Shown: positions 43,801 through 52,449 of the stretch, in pieces
Position numbering within the stretch: the stretch's first letter is position 1
Layout of the letters: every line of letters begins with the position of its first letter
Source: Cerasicoccus maritimus
GTDB taxonomy: Bacteria; Verrucomicrobiota; Verrucomicrobiia; Opitutales; Cerasicoccaceae
Direction of reading: 5' to 3'
Length of the DNA stretch: 64,000 nucleotides
NCBI GenBank assembly: GCA_031296935.1
Contig: JAVDPD010000005.1
Location: 208,500 to 272,499 of the forward strand
Position numbers and translations under genes: made by a program
The notes under the pieces: model-generated
What the model was told of the DNA's origin: nothing
Seen by the model: the letters and a program-made list of their open reading frames with translations, nothing else
Databases searched by the model: none

Positions 43801-44461
43801 GCAAGGGTTGGAGCCAGACAATCAGGATGTCGTGGAAGAGGGCTTGGTGTCTTTTTGGTCTCTGGACCAAAGCAGTGGCGTCGTGGCAATTGACGAAACT
43901 GGTTTTCAGGACGCAGATTTACAAGGTGACGCAGCCTGGGCCACGAGTGGCTATTCAGGTCAGGCATTGTACCTTGATGGGCAAAACGACTGGCTCGAAG
44001 TACCTGATCTGGCCGAGTATGAAGGTAGTCAGTTGACTTTGGCGATGTGGTTTCAGCCGCAACTGTTGGATGGCCAGCCGCGGGGGTTGATTTCCAAGCG
44101 CACGAGCCCGCAAAGCCGTGCCTTCAGCATTTTCACTAACAGTTGGAACAACCGCATTTATATTGATATCGGCAGCGAGCGTTTTGACACGGGTTACTCA
44201 ATTAGCGAATTATCTGTGTGGCACCATATCGCGGTTGTGTTTGATGGATCTCTTTCGCAGGACAGCCTGAAATTATATATCGACGGCGTTCAGGTATATG
44301 CCACCCAACCTGTGGCGCAGGTGATTCCCGACATCGGCGCGCCCCTCACATTTGGCATTTTAAACGCCGATTATGGAACGGGCTTTTGCGGATTGATCGA
44401 TGAGGTTCGGACCTATGACCGTCCTTTGGACGCTTTGGAAATTCTGAGCCTTGCCGATTAG
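40889..44461 (+). CDS. Secreted esterase with Ig/cadherin-like and two LamG domains
   Basis: 1190 residues. There is a strong ribosome-binding site (AAAGGA) and a signal peptide ending NAYAADP. An alpha/beta hydrolase resembling carbohydrate esterase family 1/PHB-depolymerase enzymes spans about 35-290 (YPLVISLHGLGEYG; nucleophile Ser145 in GLSNGGAG). A malectin-like region spans ~300-470. A VCBS/cadherin-like module is at ~475-565 (YTPDYGYIGMDSFSYTMTDG), and an unknown beta domain at ~570-760. Two LamG domains (~770-970 and 985-1185) are close duplicates (DGSNDWVEIPH / DGQNDWLEVPD; SLKLYLDGVLIYTAQP / SLKLYIDGVQVYATQP). It has no PEP-CTERM end. It probably deacylates a polysaccharide. Codon use looks more A/T-rich than in neighbouring housekeeping genes. 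Confidence 0.85.
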   Translation: MPRFYFVVTCRTIGIFLSLLLGMFTNAYAADPNEFEVINYDLGNNGVNMYGRLFVPDNYDSAQSYPLVISLHGLGEYGTDNADQVNGNIDNLLAAAKSHDFFLYAPQSATQGWDLEKMDAIMRMAGQISQAYSVDLDRVYTTGLSNGGAGAYTMLSNYTQAFAAGVAICGNTGSATDNSKLIQVPLWIFHAIDDHTENNVTYSRDRVNGMRAEQGKTALSWRLNDDPSNPYYNNGEPYYSASSGHTFYDEDGLRYTEYSEGGHGIWGRAYGESHLYDWLLEQSRSLNSLEAGESMRFDFGNSAYSEPDSEGHYWNSSRTWLERTLDAMVFPFCKTETGERTRVMVEVAQTFAGWHIASTTGTLPFEDNIALDGWSTLNGQTNADPTSTIAFHGLNPNQSYRVQIFATSSSDDGGRTRTTRYEIHGASVDLDPYLNESTFAEFTEVTADANGSITLNVLPSPDTNARFGLISAAVITALSNELTANDDNASTDESTAVFVDVLANDFPANMLSIAANTAPAHGIASIVGDQIEYTPDYGYIGMDSFSYTMTDGVDTASATVTVQVNSIAVADDLTDAGLTGGEIGANASGSSRVIPDDIWEVTSSGEGLIGTEDSFYFEQLAIEGDFQALVRVQALSVSPASLRAGLMVRESLDADSRNAWLGSAPSGYVYSGGRATVGASSSETVGSMQYLFPDLWLLLQREGDVITLASSAQDNAYTEIDSVTLPSLSSSVYLGIFGTSGDDSIATLAQFSDFQIIEINEGEGIASVGHWRLDETSGVTAEDSSGESDATLYGDAAWDTGGRFDGCLYLDGSNDWVEIPHNDLHSGSELSISMWFNPDVLDGSPRALISKRWGVNIDRTFSIFMNQSNNRLFIDIGTERFDTGYAITQTGVWQHLAMVFDGSLGTDSLKLYLDGVLIYTAQPSAAEIANNDIPIYAGIFNADYGTSFSGYIDDIRIYDLVLDVDGVALLAQGLEPDNQDVVEEGLVSFWSLDQSSGVVAIDETGFQDADLQGDAAWATSGYSGQALYLDGQNDWLEVPDLAEYEGSQLTLAMWFQPQLLDGQPRGLISKRTSPQSRAFSIFTNSWNNRIYIDIGSERFDTGYSISELSVWHHIAVVFDGSLSQDSLKLYIDGVQVYATQPVAQVIPDIGAPLTFGILNADYGTGFCGLIDEVRTYDRPLDALEILSLAD

Positions 44462-44599
44462 CTTCAAGATTGGAAAACCGAACCGTTAGCCAGGACAACT
44501 ACGGTTGAGGGGCGCATGGCTCTCGTCCGTTGAAAGCATCATCTCCGCAATGCTTTCCGTGGAACAGTGCTTCACTGGGTGGTCCCTAGCTTTGCCAAA

Positions 44600-44634
44600 C
44601 ATCCTCGCAGAGGCTTGAAACCTCAGCGAGGATG
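44600..44634. terminator. Hairpin downstream of convergent genes
   Basis: catcctcgc / gcgaggatg with an inner gaggcttgaaacctc pairing, between the esterase gene and the yecH-like gene. No T-run; function uncertain. Confidence 0.4.
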
Positions 44635-44693
44635 AATCGGCTCGCGCCCGTGACGGCTCTACAAACGCTGAGCGATCCGCAGTTTCGGCGCCG

Positions 44694-44948
44694 TTAATCG
44701 TGGTCGCACTTGGTGGCGGGATTGAAGACAAAGGCGTCATCCGGGCCCATGAATTTTCCGCGTTCGATGAGTGTATCCACAAGCGTTTCGGCCGACATGC
44801 CGCCGCCGGTGCAGATGACGAACTCGGTTTCGGGGCCGAACTTTTCGTTGATCGCGGCGATGAGCGAGTCGCGGGAATAAGTTTGGCCAGAGGAGGCCAT
44901 CATTTCGAGAACGGCGTGGCCGTGAACTTCGTTGGATTCGTTGATCAT
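44694..44948 (-). CDS. YecH-like small metal-binding protein (TIGR03853/DUF2492)
   Basis: 84 residues. It has the family's layout HGHAVLEMM (helix), TYSRDSLIAAINEKFGPETEFVICTGGGM, and a C-terminal metal-ligand end, FNPATKCDHD. Members are usually encoded next to hcp, as here: it starts 27 bases after the hcp stop codon. It may be a metal carrier or maturation factor for Hcp; this is inferred from context only. Confidence 0.87.
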   Translation of the reverse strand: MINESNEVHGHAVLEMMASSGQTYSRDSLIAAINEKFGPETEFVICTGGGMSAETLVDTLIERGKFMGPDDAFVFNPATKCDHD

Positions 44949-44975
44949 GATGATACTTTCGTAATGGATTATAAG

Positions 44976-46607
44976 TTAGGAGGCGAGCAGGACTTGCAGG
45001 TCTTGTTCGGGCGTAGTGATTGGCTGAATGTTGTAATGGGCCACCAGATAATTCAGCACGTTGGGCGTAATGAACGCTGGCAGCGTCGGCCCCAGGCGGA
45101 TATCTTTGATGCCCAGGTAGAGCAAGGTAAGCAGGATTGAGACCGCCTTTTGCTCATACCAGGAAAGCACCATCGAAAGTGGCAGATCGTTGACGCCGCA
45201 GTCGAAGGCCTTGCTCAGCGCCACGGCGATTTGAATGGCCGAGTAGGCATCGTTGCACTGGCCAATGTCGAGTAGGCGCGGGATGCCGCGGATGTCACCG
45301 AGGTCTTCCTTGATGAAGCGGAACTTGCCGCAGGCGAGGGTTAAAACAACCGAGTCGGCGGGTGTCTGACGCACGAAATCCGTGTAGTAGCTGCGTTCGG
45401 AGCGCGCGCCATCACAGCCGCCGACCAGGAAGAAATGCTTGATGTCACCCGCCTTGACGGCGTCGATAATCTTGTCCACTACGCCGAGCACTGCGTTGCG
45501 CGCAAAGCCGGTCGTGACCGTGCCTTGGTCGGTGTCGTCGGTCCAGCCGTCGAGCTCCAGCGCCTTGTCGATGACAGCGGAAAAGTCGTGTTCGGGCACA
45601 TGCTGGACGTCGGGCCAGCCGACGAGGTTCGTCGTGAACACACGGTCGGCGTAGCTGGCCAAGGGGCGTTGAATGCAATTCGTGGTGAAGAGGATCGCGC
45701 CGGGGAAGTTACCGAGTTCGATGCGTTGGTTGTGCCAGGCGGTTCCGAAGTGGCCGAAGAAATGTGGATACTTCTTGAGCTGCGGATAGGCATGGCAGGG
45801 CAGCATCTCGCCGTGGGTGTAGACATCGATGCCCTTGCCCTCGGTTTGGCGCAGGAGGGTTTCGAGGTTTTGCAAGTCGTGCCCGGTGATGAGAATGCAC
45901 TTGTTTTTGCGGTGGCCGAGCGGGACGGCGGTAGGCTCTGGGTGGCCGTAGTGGCCGGTGTTACTGGCGTCGAGCAGCTCCATCGCGCGTAGGTTGATCT
46001 CGCCAGCGCGCAGCGCAGCCTTCACGCAGTCTTCCACGGTCAAGCCCTCGGCAGTCAGCGCGAGGAGGGCGTCGTAGATGAACTCAGTGACGACCGGATC
46101 GGCCTCGCCAAACTTGTAGGCGTGCTCAGCGTAGGCGGCGATGCCCTTGATCCCGTAGAGCAGGATCTGCTTGAGCGAGCGGATGTCGGCGTCGGCATCG
46201 AGCTTTTCGATGAGGTTAAGCGCGCGGCTTTGTTCAATTAGCGCCTCGTTGGTGTCGGCGGGTATGAAGCGAGCCGAGGGATGGGGAAAACCAAGGTCGC
46301 GGCTAGCTTCGGCGAGCTGGGCGGTCAGCGCGTTGCGGCGGGCGACGGTTTCGCGGATGAGATCGCACAGGCGATCGGCGTCGAAATTGACGTTGGTCAG
46401 CGTGGTGAAGACGCCTTTGAGCACGAAGAAGTCGAGTTCCTCATCGACGATGCCGAGGTTTCGCGCTTCATGGGCGGGAAAGGCCAGGCCTTGCAGCGCG
46501 TAGATGAGCGCGTCTTGCAGGGCAGCGGTGATGTCGGTTTTGCCGCAGACGCCGCCGATTTCGCAGGCGACCCCTTTAGCAGTTTGTTCGCATTGGTTGC
46601 AGTACAT
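44976..46607 (-). CDS. hcp: Hydroxylamine reductase / hybrid-cluster protein
   Basis: A 543-residue Hcp. The N-terminal cysteines are MYCNQCEQTAKGVACEIGGVC (C3, C6, C15, C21; spacing CX2C-X8-C-X5-C), the pattern of class I Hcp proteins with a [4Fe-4S] proximal cluster. The later hybrid-cluster ligands are carried by stretches such as GHDLQNLE, FTTNCIQRP and LVGGCDGARSERSY. It reduces NO to N2O (and hydroxylamine in vitro), protecting anaerobic cells from nitrosative stress. It is cotranscribed with the yecH-like gene and divergent from a Crp/Fnr regulator, with an FNR-type box in between. Confidence 0.96.
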   Translation of the reverse strand: MYCNQCEQTAKGVACEIGGVCGKTDITAALQDALIYALQGLAFPAHEARNLGIVDEELDFFVLKGVFTTLTNVNFDADRLCDLIRETVARRNALTAQLAEASRDLGFPHPSARFIPADTNEALIEQSRALNLIEKLDADADIRSLKQILLYGIKGIAAYAEHAYKFGEADPVVTEFIYDALLALTAEGLTVEDCVKAALRAGEINLRAMELLDASNTGHYGHPEPTAVPLGHRKNKCILITGHDLQNLETLLRQTEGKGIDVYTHGEMLPCHAYPQLKKYPHFFGHFGTAWHNQRIELGNFPGAILFTTNCIQRPLASYADRVFTTNLVGWPDVQHVPEHDFSAVIDKALELDGWTDDTDQGTVTTGFARNAVLGVVDKIIDAVKAGDIKHFFLVGGCDGARSERSYYTDFVRQTPADSVVLTLACGKFRFIKEDLGDIRGIPRLLDIGQCNDAYSAIQIAVALSKAFDCGVNDLPLSMVLSWYEQKAVSILLTLLYLGIKDIRLGPTLPAFITPNVLNYLVAHYNIQPITTPEQDLQVLLAS

Positions 46608-46669
46608 GTTTTTGAATCCTCCCAGTTGTGGTTTTCCAGTAGCATAGCAGAAATGAGGCGGCGGTTTCC

Positions 46670-46683
46670 TTGACCTAGATCAA
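46670..46683. promoter_or_regulatory. FNR/DNR-type operator
   Basis: ttgacctagatcaa is a perfect match to TTGA-N6-TCAA. It lies between hcp and the divergent Crp/Fnr-family gene, about 63 bases upstream of each start codon. The adjacent regulator is the natural candidate to bind it. Confidence 0.8.
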
Positions 46684-46691
46684 GAACCGGA

Positions 46692-46707
46692 AAGTTTTTC
46701 GAAAAAA
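46692..46707. promoter_or_regulatory. 16-bp perfect palindrome in the hcp-regulator gap
   Basis: agtttttcgaaaaact, centred 23 bases from the centre of the FNR-type box (about two helical turns). It may be a second operator. Confidence 0.45.
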
Positions 46708-46746
46708 CTGCGTGCTTTAGCGGGCGGGGCGCTACAGATTGCCTCA

Positions 46747-47415
46747 ATGGACCGCGCCGCAATTATAGCCCAATGCAGCCTCTTCAACGGTCTGAACGAA
46801 GAGGACGTGCTGATGCTGGCCGCTGCCTGTGAAACGAAGCAGGTCGGGCGCGGTGAAGTGATCTTCCTCGAAGGGGTGGCGGCGGTCGGATTTTACGTCG
46901 TCGCGACGGGCCAAGTGAAGATCTACAAGAGCAACGCCGAGGGGCGCGAAAAGATCCTCCACATCTTCGGGCCGGGGGAATCTTTTGCGGAAGTGCCAGT
47001 GTTTCACGGCGACCCGTATCCTGCTTCGGCGATGGCGATGAAGGCCTCGGAGGTGCTGTGCTTTCCGCGGGCGCGCTTCGTGGAAATCATCGAGCAGCAT
47101 CCCTCGCTGTCGATGAATATGCTGGCGAATTTCGCCCAGAAGTTGCGGCGCTTCTCCATGCAGATTGAAAACCTCGCGCTGCGTGAAGTCCCTGCGCGGC
47201 TGGCCTCGCATTTGATCTACCTCAGCGAGTCGCAAAAGCGCACCGACGCTGTGACGCTGCGCGTGCCCAAGGGCCAGCTGGCCAACCTTCTGGGCACGAC
47301 GCCGGAAACGCTGTCGCGTGTGCTGGGGCGGCTGGAAGAGTCGGGCGTGATCCGCTCGGAAGGCAAGGCCATTGCACTGCTCGACTGGCCCAAATTACGC
47401 GAGTTGGCGGGCTAA
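46747..47415 (+). CDS. Crp/Fnr family transcriptional regulator
   Basis: 222 residues: N-terminal cyclic-nucleotide-binding-type beta-roll (EVIFLEGVAAVGFYVVATGQ, then VFHGDPYPASAMA), long dimerisation helix, and C-terminal winged helix (about 150-218) with recognition helix in NLLGTTPETLSRVLGRL. It lacks the FNR-type N-terminal cysteine cluster, so it is more like DNR/HcpR-type NO sensors. Divergence from hcp and the TTGA-N6-TCAA site suggest it activates hcp in response to NO or low oxygen. Confidence 0.92.
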   Translation: MDRAAIIAQCSLFNGLNEEDVLMLAAACETKQVGRGEVIFLEGVAAVGFYVVATGQVKIYKSNAEGREKILHIFGPGESFAEVPVFHGDPYPASAMAMKASEVLCFPRARFVEIIEQHPSLSMNMLANFAQKLRRFSMQIENLALREVPARLASHLIYLSESQKRTDAVTLRVPKGQLANLLGTTPETLSRVLGRLEESGVIRSEGKAIALLDWPKLRELAG

Positions 47416-47424
47416 GTGGCACAC

Positions 47425-47455
47425 AAAAAACGCCCGAGCTTGATGCCCGGGCGTT
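47425..47455. terminator. Bidirectional rho-independent terminator
   Basis: aacgcccgagc / gcccgggcgtt hairpin with an A run on its left (a T run for the minus strand). It serves the convergent ThuA-like gene and possibly the Crp/Fnr gene. Confidence 0.85.
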
Positions 47456-47481
47456 GATATCAGATACTTGGCGCTCTTGGC

Positions 47482-48270
47482 TTACTTGAAGCCTTCCTGA
47501 CCTTCTTCGTGGAGGCTGCCGCCTTTGGCGGTGATCTTCTCGGGCGCCTTGTCGACGGGGACGTTTGGCGCGTCCATCGCGCCGGCCCAGTTGCCTTCGG
47601 GCTTGGCCCACTCGACGGCATTCGCGATGACTTGGCGGACGGTTTCGTTGTGGTAGATCGGATACGTTTCGTGGCCGGGGCGGAAGTAGAAGATTTTACC
47701 CGCGCCACGACGCCAGGTGCAGCCCGAGCGGAAGACTTCGCCGCCTTCAAACCAGGAGATGAAGATCTGCTCGTCCGGGGTGGGGATGCCGAAAGGCTCG
47801 CCATACATTTCCGTTTCCGGCAGTTCGATACATTCGCCGAGGCCCTTAACAATTGCATGGGCGGGGGAGGTGACCCATAGGCGTTCGCGCTCGCCTGCTT
47901 CACGCCATTTGAGCGCGCAAGAGGTCCCGAGGAGGCGCTTGAAAATCTTCGAGAAGTGCCCGCTATGCAGGACGATCAAACCCATGCCTTCGAGCACACG
48001 TTTTTGCACGCGGTCAACGATCTCGTCGCTGACTTTGCCGTGTGCGCAGTGGCCCCACCAGAGCATGACGTCGGTGTTGTCGACGACATCTTGCGGCAGG
48101 CCGTGCTCGGGTTGGTCAAGGGTTGCCGTGGTGACGGCAACTTCGTCGCCCAAGAGCTTTTTGAGTCCCTCGGCGATGGCACCGTGGATGCCGTTGGGAT
48201 AGATGCCCTGAACGACCTTGTTGGTGTTTTCGTGAACGAATTCGTTCCAGATGGTAACGCGGATTGGCAT
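47482..48270 (-). CDS. ThuA-like sugar utilisation protein
   Basis: 262 residues. Family marks: [20 protein letters not shown], the WWGHCAHG stretch, [16 protein letters not shown], and [17 protein letters not shown] near the end. ThuA of Sinorhizobium works with the oxidoreductase ThuB on trehalose and related disaccharides through 3-keto intermediates. Here an oxidoreductase of ThuB's superfamily lies 14 bases upstream on the same strand, so the pair looks like a ThuAB-type module for an unknown glycoside. Confidence 0.9.
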   Translation of the reverse strand: MPIRVTIWNEFVHENTNKVVQGIYPNGIHGAIAEGLKKLLGDEVAVTTATLDQPEHGLPQDVVDNTDVMLWWGHCAHGKVSDEIVDRVQKRVLEGMGLIVLHSGHFSKIFKRLLGTSCALKWREAGERERLWVTSPAHAIVKGLGECIELPETEMYGEPFGIPTPDEQIFISWFEGGEVFRSGCTWRRGAGKIFYFRPGHETYPIYHNETVRQVIANAVEWAKPEGNWAGAMDAPNVPVDKAPEKITAKGGSLHEEGQEGFK

Positions 48271-48284
48271 AATATATACGGGGG

Positions 48285-49331
48285 TTAAAGTTGGACGGGT
48301 TGTTTGCTTTGGTTGGATTCAGTTGCGGCGTCGAGCATCTTCTGGACGGCTAAGCCGCGAGCAAAGTCGGGTTGATCCTGCACGCCACTCGCAATGCTTT
48401 CGATAAAGCGTTCGTAGATATTCGGAGTGGGCGGGCAGTAGTGGCTTTCCCAAGGCTCGGTTTTGCCGTCAGCGCCGATGCGGCTGGTCTCGATCATGTG
48501 GTAGGACTTATCGAGGTCGATGCGCAGCGCGCCTTTCTCGCCATGAATGCTCAGAGCAAGCGAGTTCATGTGGCCAGTCGCCATACGCGTGGTGGTCACG
48601 GTTCCCATGGCGCCGCTGGCGAACTCGACAATCATCAATGCGCTGTCGTTGGCATCGAGTTTGTATTCGCCGATTTGGTTGCCGGGGGCTTTGTCGAAGG
48701 TATGCAAGCGAGCTTGTAGGCTGGCGGCATCGCCGACGGGAAACGTGGCAAAATCCAAAATGTGTACGCCGACATCGCCAAGCACGCCGTTGCTGCCGTG
48801 TTCGGTTGAGCAACGCCAGAGCCAGCCTGGGCTGGTTGCCCAGTCACCCCAATCCTTGGCAGTAAGCCAGCTCTGTAGGTAGTGGGCCTCGACGTGAAAA
48901 ATCCGACCTAGCTCACCGCCTTGAACCATCTTCGCCGCACGCTGAATTGCGGAGCTGTCGCGGTAAGAGAAATTTACCATGTTGATGACCCCGGCTTTCT
49001 TCGCGGCAGCGACCATTTTCTCCGCGTCTTCAACACTAGTAGCGAGTGGCTTTTCGCTCAGCACATGCTTGCCAGCGGCGAGCGCTTGCAGGGCAATGGG
49101 GGCGTGGAATGCATCCGGAGTGACAATGGAAATCGCGTCGAAGTCGCATTTCTCCAGCATTTCTGAAAGATCTGTGTAGGTCTCCGGGATATTGTAGGTC
49201 TTGGCGAACTCCGCCACGCGCTCGGCAGAGATGTCACAGCAGGCGACTACTTTTGATTTATCCTTTTGGGATAGCTTTAGGGCATGGTTCTTGGCCATGC
49301 CGCCAGTTCCAATAACAGCAACTTTAATCAT
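48285..49331 (-). CDS. Gfo/Idh/MocA family oxidoreductase (ThuB-like)
   Basis: 348 residues. N-terminal Rossmann motif [17 protein letters not shown] (residues 4-20), then the conserved [16 protein letters not shown] with the EKP lysine, and a C-terminal alpha/beta domain ([17 protein letters not shown], the GxHxxD-type catalytic stretch). It oxidises or reduces sugars with NAD(P), often at C3. AGAGG lies just before the ATG. It forms an operon with the ThuA-like gene and is divergent from an AraC regulator, the likely controller. Confidence 0.92.
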   Translation of the reverse strand: MIKVAVIGTGGMAKNHALKLSQKDKSKVVACCDISAERVAEFAKTYNIPETYTDLSEMLEKCDFDAISIVTPDAFHAPIALQALAAGKHVLSEKPLATSVEDAEKMVAAAKKAGVINMVNFSYRDSSAIQRAAKMVQGGELGRIFHVEAHYLQSWLTAKDWGDWATSPGWLWRCSTEHGSNGVLGDVGVHILDFATFPVGDAASLQARLHTFDKAPGNQIGEYKLDANDSALMIVEFASGAMGTVTTTRMATGHMNSLALSIHGEKGALRIDLDKSYHMIETSRIGADGKTEPWESHYCPPTPNIYERFIESIASGVQDQPDFARGLAVQKMLDAATESNQSKQPVQL

Positions 49332-49410
49332 GCCTCTAGGATTGACTCAGGTAAGTTTTTCACAAATTTATTAGGCCTCACGGAACCGCCAAAAATAGCA
49401 CTTATCCGAC

Positions 49411-50292
49411 ATGGCTAGATTGGAAGACATCGCGCCCGTTGCGCAAGAGGCAGAGCTGATGAAACCGATTCAAGCCTTTCAGCGCAGGCTTAGGGATGAC
49501 GGCTGTGTGATGGTCGCCAAGCGGTTGGGCTTGCGCCAGAATCTTCCGCAGATGCATTTCCATGACTATGCGGAGCTGTTCATGGTGATCAGTGGGCGTT
49601 GGGATTTTCGTTGCCCGCATGAAAAGTTTTCAGTGTCTCCTAATGAGTTGGCGGTGGTGCCGGCATCGGTACCGCATGCTGAGAGAGCCTATTCGCACGC
49701 GGGGAAGCCTTTCCGTGGTCTTGTCGTCTGTCAGCATCCGCATGGGGTCACGCTTATTCTTTCGGGCGTGCGTTCAGAGGGAGGCAAGCCTTACGTGGAC
49801 CAGTTTATGCACCTGGCTCCGGGTAATAGAGGCCGTATTAGCCGCCTGCTCGAGGATGTGGCAGTCGTGAACCGGGACGATGTGCGCAGCGCGTTACTCT
49901 ATGCTTTGCTGGGCTTGTTAGAGGAATCGCTGAGGCAGTCGGTTGAAGGTGTCGTGAGCATGGATCAGTCGTCGGCGCTCGTTGGAAAAGCTCAGGCGAC
50001 AATTGATGCTTATTTGGCAGACTCCGGCTTAACAGTGGCCTCGCTGGCTTCCGATGCCGGCTGCACGCCAGACCATTTATCGCGGAGCTTCCGCTCGGTC
50101 TTGGGCATGTCGGCTCAGGCGTATCTGAGGCGCGAGCGCATGGCCTTGGCCAAGCGACTACTCGCGCAGCGCGAGTTGCGTATCTCAGAGGTGGCGTGGT
50201 CATGTGGCTTTAACTCACTCAACTATTTTATCCGCGCTTTTCGTCAGGAGTTCGGACAAACACCCAAAAATTACCGAAATTCTATCCTCTAA
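49411..50292 (+). CDS. AraC family transcriptional regulator
   Basis: 293 residues. N-terminal cupin (MHFHDYAELFMVISGRWDF, then LAVVPASVPHAERAY) for sugar sensing; C-terminal AraC domain with TVASLASDAGCTPDHLSRSF and ISEVAWSCGFNSLNYFIRAF, ending QTPKNYR. It is divergent from the Gfo/Idh/MocA-ThuA operon across 79 bases, so it probably activates that operon in response to its sugar. Confidence 0.93.
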   Translation: MARLEDIAPVAQEAELMKPIQAFQRRLRDDGCVMVAKRLGLRQNLPQMHFHDYAELFMVISGRWDFRCPHEKFSVSPNELAVVPASVPHAERAYSHAGKPFRGLVVCQHPHGVTLILSGVRSEGGKPYVDQFMHLAPGNRGRISRLLEDVAVVNRDDVRSALLYALLGLLEESLRQSVEGVVSMDQSSALVGKAQATIDAYLADSGLTVASLASDAGCTPDHLSRSFRSVLGMSAQAYLRRERMALAKRLLAQRELRISEVAWSCGFNSLNYFIRAFRQEFGQTPKNYRNSIL

Positions 50293-50666
50293 TATAGGTA
50301 TAAGTGACCGTTTGTGTTTTACTTGAAATGATAACTTATGCTACTTCTGTGTTGTTTGGGTATTATTAAACTTTCAACGGTTGGCGTCTTGTTATAAGGT
50401 TTGGTCATCCAATCAGGATGAATACAGTTAACAGGCCTACCCCATTCAGGTCTGTGGCTGATTGCTTACTTTGAACACCCATCCATGACTACCCGTACCG
50501 TATATGTGAAACACGCTGGTGTGCGCTTATCCGGTTTTCCGCCGCCTACTTCGAAAGTTGTCTCGTGGGATCTGATGAGGATGAAGTCTGCCTGGCGGGC
50601 GGATAGCATCTTTGTCGTGCTTGGGGGGACACGGGGTCAGTCAGGACTTGAAAGGAACTACAGCAA
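50293..50666. other. Intergenic region without a recognised gene
   Basis: 374 bases. A 91-codon frame from 50485 runs into the methyltransferase gene in another frame, but its product (Arg/Trp/Leu-rich) looks like noise. AAAGGA at 50651 is the ribosome-binding site of the next gene. Nothing else was recognised. Confidence 0.5.
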
Positions 50667-51311
50667 ATGGATATGCCTACGATTGAAGCTTATGATACTC
50701 ATGGTGATAGTTTTGCCAGACGTTACCGAAATGGAGCGCGCGCGCCGATTGAGCGATTAAAGCAGGCTTTTGGGCATCGCTACCCCATCCTGGAAATAGG
50801 GATAGGCGGCGGTATTGACATGGACCGCTTGTTGGAAGCCGGTTACGACTCCCGTGGGTTGGAGCCGGCCATCACTCTTATCGATGGTGCGGTGAAGCAT
50901 TTTCCGCGGCTTAAAGGCCGCATTACTCAGGGCGCTTTGCCGTTGAACGGAGAATTGCTAACTCGCTGGCATGGGCATTTTCGCGGAATTCTTTGCTCGG
51001 CGGTGTTGATGCATCTTAAGGAGGAAGAGCAGGGCGTAGCGATTCAGAATATGTATGACTTGCTACGCATCAATGGTCGGCTCTTTCTAACGGTTTCCGC
51101 GACGCGTGATGGTCTCAACGAGGAGCGTCGTGATGAATACAATCGCTACTATGCTGAGTTGCCTTACGAGAGGGTGATCGCTCTTGCAGATGTGGTAGGT
51201 TTCGAACTGGTGCAGGCTTGGCATGATGATGATCAGTGGCATCGTCGCGGTTTGGAATGGACCAGCTATGTTTTTGAAAAAAAGACAAATGCTTCTTCTT
51301 CTACGCGGTAA
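50667..51311 (+). CDS. Class I SAM-dependent methyltransferase
   Basis: A 214-residue soluble enzyme. Motif I is ILEIGIGGGIDMDRLLEAG (about 41-59), motif II acid LEPAITLI, then ILCSAVLMHLKEEE and the LRINGRLFLTVS strand typical of Methyltransf_11/25 proteins. The substrate is not evident. AAAGGA precedes the ATG by about ten bases. The gene is alone between the AraC regulator and the PEP-CTERM gene. Confidence 0.85.
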   Translation: MDMPTIEAYDTHGDSFARRYRNGARAPIERLKQAFGHRYPILEIGIGGGIDMDRLLEAGYDSRGLEPAITLIDGAVKHFPRLKGRITQGALPLNGELLTRWHGHFRGILCSAVLMHLKEEEQGVAIQNMYDLLRINGRLFLTVSATRDGLNEERRDEYNRYYAELPYERVIALADVVGFELVQAWHDDDQWHRRGLEWTSYVFEKKTNASSSTR

Positions 51312-51667
51312 TTTTCAATTCATTGAGACATGGGCTTTGCTGTTATGTAGGTTGTAGTCGAGCTTCTTTCTTGGGCGCAACTATTCACACCAGCTCAACT
51401 GTCAAATCAGGCTGGCTTCGAAGTTCCTCTAATGCACGTCATGCGCTAACTTTATGCCTGTCTTTTGATGGTGCCAGAACATTTCGGATTAGTGGTTTCA
51501 CTGAATGGAATAATGTTACGATTATGTCGTTTGGAAAACATTAGTTACGTCAAAGCAAATAAGGAGGTGGCAACGATCTTGTCTATTGACCCTGTCGTGA
51601 GGGGGGTCCTTAAGATCTATACAGATGATTTCTAATTACTCTATTCTAAAACCTATAACTTCTTAAA
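51312..51667. other. Intergenic region without a recognised gene
   Basis: 356 bases, A/T-richer toward its end, probably containing the promoter of the PEP-CTERM gene. A 73-codon frame at 51323 shows no protein-like pattern. Confidence 0.5.
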
Positions 51668-52384
51668 ATGAAATTGTACATACATGTTTTTACCGCAGCT
51701 TTTGCAGCGACCTTAGCTAGCGTGTCTCACGCGACTTCACTCGGGTTCGGTCAGATCGGGGGCAGTAATACTGGCATCTCGACAAACTTTGGATCTAATG
51801 CTGTTGTTGACGGAAACGGATACATCATATCGGACGACGCAACGCCCAATGTTACCCTTACCTGGGATTCTGAGTGGGATGTCCACACGAGTTCTTGGTT
51901 TACGGATTTGGAAAACAAAACTGTAGGTGGTGGTGACTGGGATAACGAAGGTGGCACAAATCGCATTGCGCAGCTGGATTCCAGTTCACACTCCATCACG
52001 TTTGATGTGGATAGCGGATACGCGTTGGTCCTAAACTCATTTGACATCGGGCACACTGCCGAAACCACTGGAGTAACGACTTGGGATGTGGAGCTGACTG
52101 ATTCTGACAACGCCATTGTTTGGAGCCAATTCCTGACTTTGGACAATTCGAGCGTTGAGACTTCCATCCTTACGATAGCGCCTGAATTTACAGGACTTGA
52201 CGGAGAAACCTACACGCTTTCATTCAACTTGGTCTCGGAAACTTATGGTTCCAACGGGCGCCATGCTATTGATAACTTAACCTTCAGTCAGGTTGCGATC
52301 CCAGAACCTTCGACGGTTGCTGCAATCATGGGTTTGTGCGTTTTAGTTCCATTACTTCGCCGGCGCCAGCAGCAGGCCAATTAA
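51668..52384 (+). CDS. PEP-CTERM sorted secreted protein
   Basis: 238 residues: signal peptide (YIHVFTAAFAATLASVSHA), a ~185-residue beta-rich domain, and a C-terminal sorting signal IPEPSTVAAIMGLCVLV followed by RRRQ. That signal is recognised by an exosortase (EpsH/XrtA-type, not in this window). The beta domain is clearly homologous to residues 20-210 of the next gene's product (shared SNAxVDGxGY, HTSSWF, VGGGDWDNEG, SNGRHAIDNL). No Shine-Dalgarno site. Its role may be glycan binding or surface display; the domain family is not one I can name. Confidence 0.85.
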   Translation: MKLYIHVFTAAFAATLASVSHATSLGFGQIGGSNTGISTNFGSNAVVDGNGYIISDDATPNVTLTWDSEWDVHTSSWFTDLENKTVGGGDWDNEGGTNRIAQLDSSSHSITFDVDSGYALVLNSFDIGHTAETTGVTTWDVELTDSDNAIVWSQFLTLDNSSVETSILTIAPEFTGLDGETYTLSFNLVSETYGSNGRHAIDNLTFSQVAIPEPSTVAAIMGLCVLVPLLRRRQQQAN

Positions 52385-52420
52385 TTAATAGAATTTTTAT
52401 CAGCGTTTAGTTAGTGCGCA

Positions 52421-52449
52421 CGCGATGGTGGTTGCAGTCCACCATCGCG
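52421..52449 (+). terminator. Hairpin after the PEP-CTERM gene
   Basis: Perfect 11-bp stem cgcgatggtgg / ccaccatcgcg, followed by acctctcttcgttttt. A likely rho-independent terminator separating the PEP-CTERM gene from the giant enzyme gene. Confidence 0.8.

Noticed and set aside
50485-50760. 91-residue plus-strand frame before the methyltransferase gene
   Set aside because: It overlaps the methyltransferase start in another frame, lacks a ribosome-binding site, and has no protein-like pattern; the methyltransferase has AAAGGA at the right distance.
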